A DNA stretch of 64,000 nucleotides from positions 1-64,000 of the forward strand of contig CATNBA010000005.1 in assembly GCA_950096985.1 (NCBI GenBank), written 5' to 3'. Below are positions 61,682 to 64,000 of this stretch, piece after piece. The notes under the pieces are model-generated. The model had not been told where the DNA came from and made no database searches. It worked only from the letters and a program-made list of their open reading frames with translations. Within the stretch, counting starts at the first letter, position 1. Every line of letters starts with the position of its first letter. The position numbers and the translations under genes are program-made. This stretch comes from an uncultured Candidatus Melainabacteria bacterium. Its GTDB lineage: Bacteria > Cyanobacteriota > Vampirovibrionia > Gastranaerophilales > Gastranaerophilaceae.

Positions 61682-62356
61682 ATGGTTAGATTAATAAACG
61701 ATAAAAATCTTGAATTTCTTGCAAATACAGCCTATGGTTTAATGCATCTGCAAGAATTTTTTACACATATTAAGGGGTATAATGAGCCAAAAGTGCAGCC
61801 TTGCATTTATGCGATGTGGCACAAAAACCAATTTTGTGTTTACGGAATTAAAGATAAAGCTCATTTAAGCATCCAAATAAGCACATCAATGGATGGCGAA
61901 ATTATTGCAAGAGTTGTAGAAAAAATGGGATTTAAAGTTGTTAGAGGCTCTGCCGAAAGAAGAGGGGCAGTAAAATCTACAATGCAAATGATTACAAGAT
62001 TAAATGAAGGTGAATGTGTAGGGATAATGGTTGACGGTCCAAGAGGACCTTTACATAAGGTAAAAAGCGGCGCGGTTAAACTTGCTCAAAAAACCGGCGC
62101 ACCTATTATACCTGTGCACTGGTATTCACCGCAAAAAACTTTTATAACTCTGCCTTCGTGGGACAAAATGAAAACACCCTTAGGTGATTGCAACATTTTA
62201 AATGTATACGGCGATCCGATTTATGTAAAAGAAGATGCCACGGACGAAGAACTTGCTAAGACCAAAGAAAACATCAAAAAACAACTTTTTGAGCTCGAAG
62301 AAAAAGCTCCCGAACTTTATAAAGAGGCGGTAAAAAATAAATTATGGAAAAAATAA
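61682..62356 (+). CDS. DUF374 lysophospholipid acyltransferase-like protein
   Basis: 224 residues of the DUF374 family, related to lipid-A and glycerolipid acyltransferases: IYAMWHKNQFCVYG (catalytic His of the HxxxxD/N-like motif), STSMDGEIIARVVEKMGFKVVRGSAERRG, and GIMVDGPRGPLHKVKSGAVKLAQKTGAPIIPVHW. It presumably moves an acyl chain onto an envelope lipid or glycolipid. No Shine-Dalgarno; looks leaderless. The nitrilase-family gene follows after 25 bases. Confidence 0.9.
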   Translation: MVRLINDKNLEFLANTAYGLMHLQEFFTHIKGYNEPKVQPCIYAMWHKNQFCVYGIKDKAHLSIQISTSMDGEIIARVVEKMGFKVVRGSAERRGAVKSTMQMITRLNEGECVGIMVDGPRGPLHKVKSGAVKLAQKTGAPIIPVHWYSPQKTFITLPSWDKMKTPLGDCNILNVYGDPIYVKEDATDEELAKTKENIKKQLFELEEKAPELYKEAVKNKLWKK

Positions 62357-62381
62357 CGGGTGCGGAGCAACATACAAGAAT

Positions 62382-63230
62382 ATGAAAAAACAAACCAAAA
62401 TCGACGAAAATCGTAAAAAAATATTTGCAGTTCAAATGAACGCAAAGATTGGGGATAAAAAAGAGAATTTTAAAAAATTAAAACAGCTTATAGACCGGGA
62501 TGTCAGAAATGCTGATATTATAGTATTGCCTGAAGTCTGGACTTGCGGATGGTCGCCAAAAATATTTCAAGAAACCGCAGAAGAAATAAATAACAGCGAA
62601 ACAATTCAATTTCTTTCGAATATTGCGAAAGAACAAAACTCGTGGATTATAGGGGGCAGTTTTATAACAAAATGCGGAGAAAATTACTATAACTCATGTC
62701 CTGTATTAAACAGGCAGGGTAAATTGGTAGCAGTATATTCAAAAAATCATCTTTTTTCATACTATGGATGTGATGAAGGTAAATTTGTTAAAGCCGGTAA
62801 AAATCCTGTTATAGTCAATATTGAAGGTATTATGGTCGGTTTAACAATATGTTATGACATCAGATTCCCTGAAATTTACAGAGCATACAGGAAAGCCGGA
62901 GCGGACTTATTTATAAACTGTGCTGCCTGGGGGTTGCAAAAACCTATACCGTGGGAATGTATGACCCGTTCAAGAGCAGTTGAAAACCAGACATATATGG
63001 TTGCTATAACCCAGTCAGGACATATTGAAGATGATGAATGGAATATCGGTCATTCACGTATTATTGACTATAAAGGCGAAACTGTATCAGAAATAAAAGA
63101 CCAGAAAGAAGGAGCAATGGTTGCAGTTTTGGACTTTAAACCAATGTACGAATTTCGCGAGAAATGTACCTGTATGAAAGATATTAAAGAAACCTATGAG
63201 GTAAAATATGAAGAAAATATTCTTGCTTAG
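62382..63230 (+). CDS. Carbon-nitrogen hydrolase (nitrilase superfamily amidase)
   Basis: 282 residues. The Glu-Lys-Cys triad of the superfamily is Glu51 (VLPEVW), Lys121 (YSKNHLF) and Cys157 (ICYDIRFPE). CWSP-type GWSPKIF and SRAVENQTYMVAITQSG fit the branch of omega-amidase (Nit2-like), which hydrolyses alpha-ketoglutaramate, but other amidases of the branch are possible. No signal peptide. It overlaps the dacB-like gene by 23 bases. Confidence 0.9.
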   Translation: MKKQTKIDENRKKIFAVQMNAKIGDKKENFKKLKQLIDRDVRNADIIVLPEVWTCGWSPKIFQETAEEINNSETIQFLSNIAKEQNSWIIGGSFITKCGENYYNSCPVLNRQGKLVAVYSKNHLFSYYGCDEGKFVKAGKNPVIVNIEGIMVGLTICYDIRFPEIYRAYRKAGADLFINCAAWGLQKPIPWECMTRSRAVENQTYMVAITQSGHIEDDEWNIGHSRIIDYKGETVSEIKDQKEGAMVAVLDFKPMYEFREKCTCMKDIKETYEVKYEENILA

Positions 63231-64000
63231 TTTAATATTACTGTTTGCACAACAAACTTTTGCCGGTGTAATAGACCGAACAATTTCCAACTCGGGAATT
63301 AACAAAGGTGCGGTTGCAGTTTCTGTTAAAGACGTCAATTCAGGTAAAACTGTATACAAATTTAATGATACAAAACCTTCTGTACCTGCTTCAACTCTTA
63401 AAATTGTTACACTTAATGCGGCACTGGACACACTCGGCAGAGATTACGAATTCACAACCAAACTTTATAAAAATACAAACAATGAATTATTTCTAAAACT
63501 TGGCGCAGACCCTTTTTTAACCTCAAGCAATCTGAATAAGCTATTTAATTCTGCTAAAAATAAAAATATTATTGAACCGAAAACAGTCTATATTGACGAT
63601 TTCATTTTTGACAGTGTAGAATGGGGAGAAGGATGGCAATGGGACGACGATTTAAACCCGCTTATGCCTAAATACAGTTCTTATAATATTGACGGAAACA
63701 TGCTAAATATAGTTGTTGCACCGACTACAAAAGGTGCACCGGCTAATATTTATACAACAAAATTTTATCCTGCAACATTTATGAATTTAGTCACAACAGG
63801 AAATTTAAATGATGTAAAATTCAGCAGAAATAACAATATATCCCCTGACATAATCACAGCAGAAGGAACAATAAAAAAACAAATTACCAAACAAATTCCT
63901 GTAAATCATCCGAAAAGATATTTTATTCTAAGAACCGAAGATGCAATCAGAAATGCTAAAATCGAATATTACAGCAGCTTTCCTCAAAAGAAAACTCCTG
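63208..64000 (+). CDS. dacB: D-alanyl-D-alanine carboxypeptidase / endopeptidase, S13 (PBP4) type, 3' end outside the window
   Basis: The first 264 residues are present. A signal peptide (MKKIFLLSLILLFAQQTFA) leads to the enzyme core: PASTLKIVT with nucleophile Ser62 and Lys65 (SxxK), then KYSSYNIDGN with the SxN motif (near residue 155). The large insertion between these two is the S13 trademark. These enzymes trim D-Ala or cut crosslinks in peptidoglycan. GAGG lies seven bases before the ATG at 63208, which is inside the amidase gene. Confidence 0.88.
   Translation, partial: MKKIFLLSLILLFAQQTFAGVIDRTISNSGINKGAVAVSVKDVNSGKTVYKFNDTKPSVPASTLKIVTLNAALDTLGRDYEFTTKLYKNTNNELFLKLGADPFLTSSNLNKLFNSAKNKNIIEPKTVYIDDFIFDSVEWGEGWQWDDDLNPLMPKYSSYNIDGNMLNIVVAPTTKGAPANIYTTKFYPATFMNLVTTGNLNDVKFSRNNNISPDIITAEGTIKKQITKQIPVNHPKRYFILRTEDAIRNAKIEYYSSFPQKKTP

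Noticed and set aside
1-64000. CRISPR array, prophage, insertion sequence or replication origin
   Set aside because: I saw no regularly spaced repeats, transposase, integrase, phage genes or DnaA-box cluster.

Overview
The window is 64 kb of AT-rich bacterial chromosome with tightly packed genes. Prepilin-like proteins with FTLSE/FTLAE signals followed by ALTIP and NYQK, tetratricopeptide proteins, the CHASE2-GGDEF protein, and several families I cannot place suggest a gut member of the Gastranaerophilales (Vampirovibrionia/Melainabacteria, the non-photosynthetic sisters of Cyanobacteria). This is a judgement from memory of the protein families, not a database result. I see no prophage, insertion sequence, CRISPR array or replication origin.

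Layout. 1-6.5 kb: TPR proteins, a glycine/methionine-rich protein, a HAD hydrolase, an MFS transporter, lgt and a TPR lipoprotein. 6.6-13.9 kb: one long operon starting with a stand-alone ClpX-type zinc finger, then a HEAT-like protein, ruvX, a DUF1292 protein, a Clp_N-repeat protein without an ATPase, tilS, hpt, a histidine kinase and a membrane protein. 13.8-22.5 kb: uvrB, an orphan CpaE/CpaF-like pair, a probable 6S-like RNA, and large membrane proteins of unknown family. 22.6-26.6 kb: nadD, yqeK, a HerA-like protein without a P-loop, and an SGNH-like protein containing a ten-C tract. 26.6-31.3 kb: reverse-strand operon purD-like, dnaJ-like, queE, def, fmt, aroH. 31.4-40.7 kb: three prepilin-like genes (one out of frame at a ten-G tract), tRNA-Phe, infC, TPR protein, dus, argS. 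40.7-46 kb: mgtE, an LCP protein, two tRNA-Arg genes, an antiporter, thyX, rpmE. 46-55 kb: CHASE2-GGDEF, TPR protein, proS, a calpain-like protein, gatD, tatD, tlyA. 55-61.6 kb: polA and the tig-clpP-clpX set. 61.7-64 kb: a DUF374 acyltransferase, a nitrilase-family amidase and a truncated dacB-like gene.

Expression signals are unusually readable. About ten genes have a -10 box ending 6-7 bases before the start codon and no Shine-Dalgarno sequence, so they look leaderless; others have a clear Shine-Dalgarno sequence. Four convergent gene pairs share their two stop codons in a single TTAA. The most notable observations are two ten-base G/C homopolymers inside genes (candidate phase variation, one gene being OFF in this copy), a perfect 32-base palindrome holding two mirror-image leaderless promoters between gatD and tatD, the Clp-accessory proteins heading the long operon, a 6S-like RNA, an AUA start for initiation factor 3, and a set of very small genes, most with their own ribosome binding site.
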